Assembly: GCA_035541995.1 (NCBI GenBank)
Contig: DATKMG010000624.1
Span: 1-5,181 of the forward strand
Direction: 5' to 3'
DNA length: 5,181 nt
Origin: DATKMG01 sp035541995
GTDB lineage: Bacteria > Acidobacteriota > Terriglobia > Versatilivoradales > Versatilivoraceae
In this document: positions 4,521-5,181 of the stretch, piece by piece
How the letters are laid out: every line of letters starts with the position of its first letter
Position numbering within the stretch: the first letter of the stretch is position 1
Notes under the pieces: generated by a model
Database searches by the model: none
What the model was told of the DNA's origin: nothing
Seen by the model: the letters and a program-made list of their open reading frames with translations, nothing else
Program-made: the position numbers and the translations under genes

Positions 4521-5181
4521 GTTGATCTTTTCATTGCTTTCCAGAGGATCTCCGAAGAATTTCCGATCGAATCGTTCCACTGCTTCCCTCTGTCCCTGCT
4601 CGATCGTTTTAGTGTAGGAGTCCGTCATCTGCGCGTGTGCGTGGCGCATCTGTCCCTGGATGTGTTTCAGGTTGGCACCTGCTTCCATTGCTTGGGTGGC
4701 GAATGTGCGCCGAATCGCCTGATAAGTGAATCCCTCGATTCCCAGTTCCTTTGCCTTGGGCCGCAAAACGTCTCTCAGATAACGGCGCGGGTCTATTGGC
4801 TTGTGGTGATGGCGAGACTCGAACACGAAATCGTCAGGGTTCCGTCGCTTCAACGTGCTGATCCAGCGAAGGAGTTCCGTTTCAAGTTTAGAGGGAAGTA
4901 CAACGGGGGCAACGCTGGATTTTGTCTTGGGAGCCTTGAGCCGGTTCCTGTAGGTTTGCTCGTCAATTTGGATCTGACCCGGTTGCACGTCTTTCATGCG
5001 CACGGCAAACAATTCTCCTGGACGCAGTGCCAATGTTACCAGGCAGTGGAAAATCAGGCGGTTTTTCCCGGAAAGGGCGTTGAGCATTTTGATGATCTCC
5101 GCCTCCGTTAAGAAACGTTCACAAGGCTTCCGCATTTCTGGAAGTTCTACCTTCCGGGCTGGGTTCTTTGCCAGGTAATCT
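4518..5181 (-). CDS. Tyrosine recombinase / phage-type integrase (N-terminus beyond window)
   Basis: 220 residues are visible on the minus strand, open to the right edge. The frame continues upstream of the Met at 5133-5135 with DYLAKNPARKVELPE, the usual end of the core-binding domain and linker, so that Met is not the real start. Numbering from it, the catalytic domain has Arg38 (ALRPGEL), a beta-hairpin Lys (Lys70 or Lys72, KAPKTKSS), 'YQAIRRTFAT' (138-147) with Arg142, 'MRHAHAQMT' with His165, and nucleophile Tyr174 (DSYTK). The first His of the HxxR box is Gln139. The remaining four residues are present, so activity is plausible. The enzyme would catalyse site-specific integration or excision, most likely at the adjacent tRNA-Pro. 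The gene converges on the tRNA and shows no frameshift. The C-terminal tail after Tyr174 (31 residues) is relatively long and charged. Confidence 0.93.
   Translation of the reverse strand, partial: DYLAKNPARKVELPEMRKPCERFLTEAEIIKMLNALSGKNRLIFHCLVTLALRPGELFAVRMKDVQPGQIQIDEQTYRNRLKAPKTKSSVAPVVLPSKLETELLRWISTLKRRNPDDFVFESRHHHKPIDPRRYLRDVLRPKAKELGIEGFTYQAIRRTFATQAMEAGANLKHIQGQMRHAHAQMTDSYTKTIEQGQREAVERFDRKFFGDPLESNEKIN

Larger units (their letters stand above)
4462..5181. mobile_element. Left end of an integrated element at tRNA-Pro (continues past the window)
   Basis: A tyrosine recombinase pointing towards an intact tRNA gene, separated from it by a short AT-rich stretch with repeats, is the standard edge of an integrated prophage, integrative element or genomic island. 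The spacer 4462-4517 is clearly richer in A and T than the flanking genes. Only the integrase is visible, so the nature of the element, its size and its cargo are unknown. It could also be a solitary leftover integrase. Confidence 0.5.

Overview
The window looks like a conserved housekeeping block of a moderately GC-rich, Gram-negative-type bacterium, followed by the start of an integrated element. The cut-off first gene ends in a style I associate with secreted proteins of Acidobacteriota. The amidase / GerMN / RNase PH / RdgB order also occurs in Acidobacteriota and Desulfobacterota-like genomes. I therefore lean towards an acidobacterium, but that is an inference from recall and no database search was made.

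Layout, left to right. (1) Bases 1-165 are the 3' end of a plus-strand gene whose start lies outside the window. (2) Bases 166-511 hold no convincing gene. (3) Bases 512-3404 are a compact plus-strand operon: a secreted N-acetylmuramoyl-L-alanine amidase with a TTG start, a membrane-anchored GerMN-domain protein 3 bp downstream, and rph (RNase PH) 37 bp after that. (4) Bases 3405-3711 form a 307-bp gap filled by two tandem copies of a palindromic intergenic element. Each copy carries a perfect TGAAAATGC...GCATTTTCA inverted repeat, and the second abuts the next start codon. (5) Bases 3712-4335 are rdgB (ITP/XTP pyrophosphatase) with a GTG start. (6) Bases 4385-4461 are a complete tRNA-Pro(UGG) with encoded CCA and a plausible promoter overlapping the rdgB stop. 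(7) Bases 4462-5181 hold short repeats and a minus-strand tyrosine recombinase that runs off the right edge. This is the usual picture of a phage or genomic island integrated at the 3' end of a tRNA gene.

How the genes fit together: the amidase and GerMN protein act in the cell envelope, probably in peptidoglycan remodelling. RNase PH trims tRNA 3' ends, and RdgB removes deaminated purine nucleotides. The gerM-rph-rdgB order is also known from Bacillus, so co-inheritance is old even though the functions are not obviously linked. The most unusual items are the palindromic repeats between rph and rdgB, normally close neighbours, and the recombinase, whose HxxR motif has Gln in place of His. I see no CRISPR array, rRNA, riboswitch or recognisable defence system. 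The recombinase's cargo, if any, lies beyond the window.
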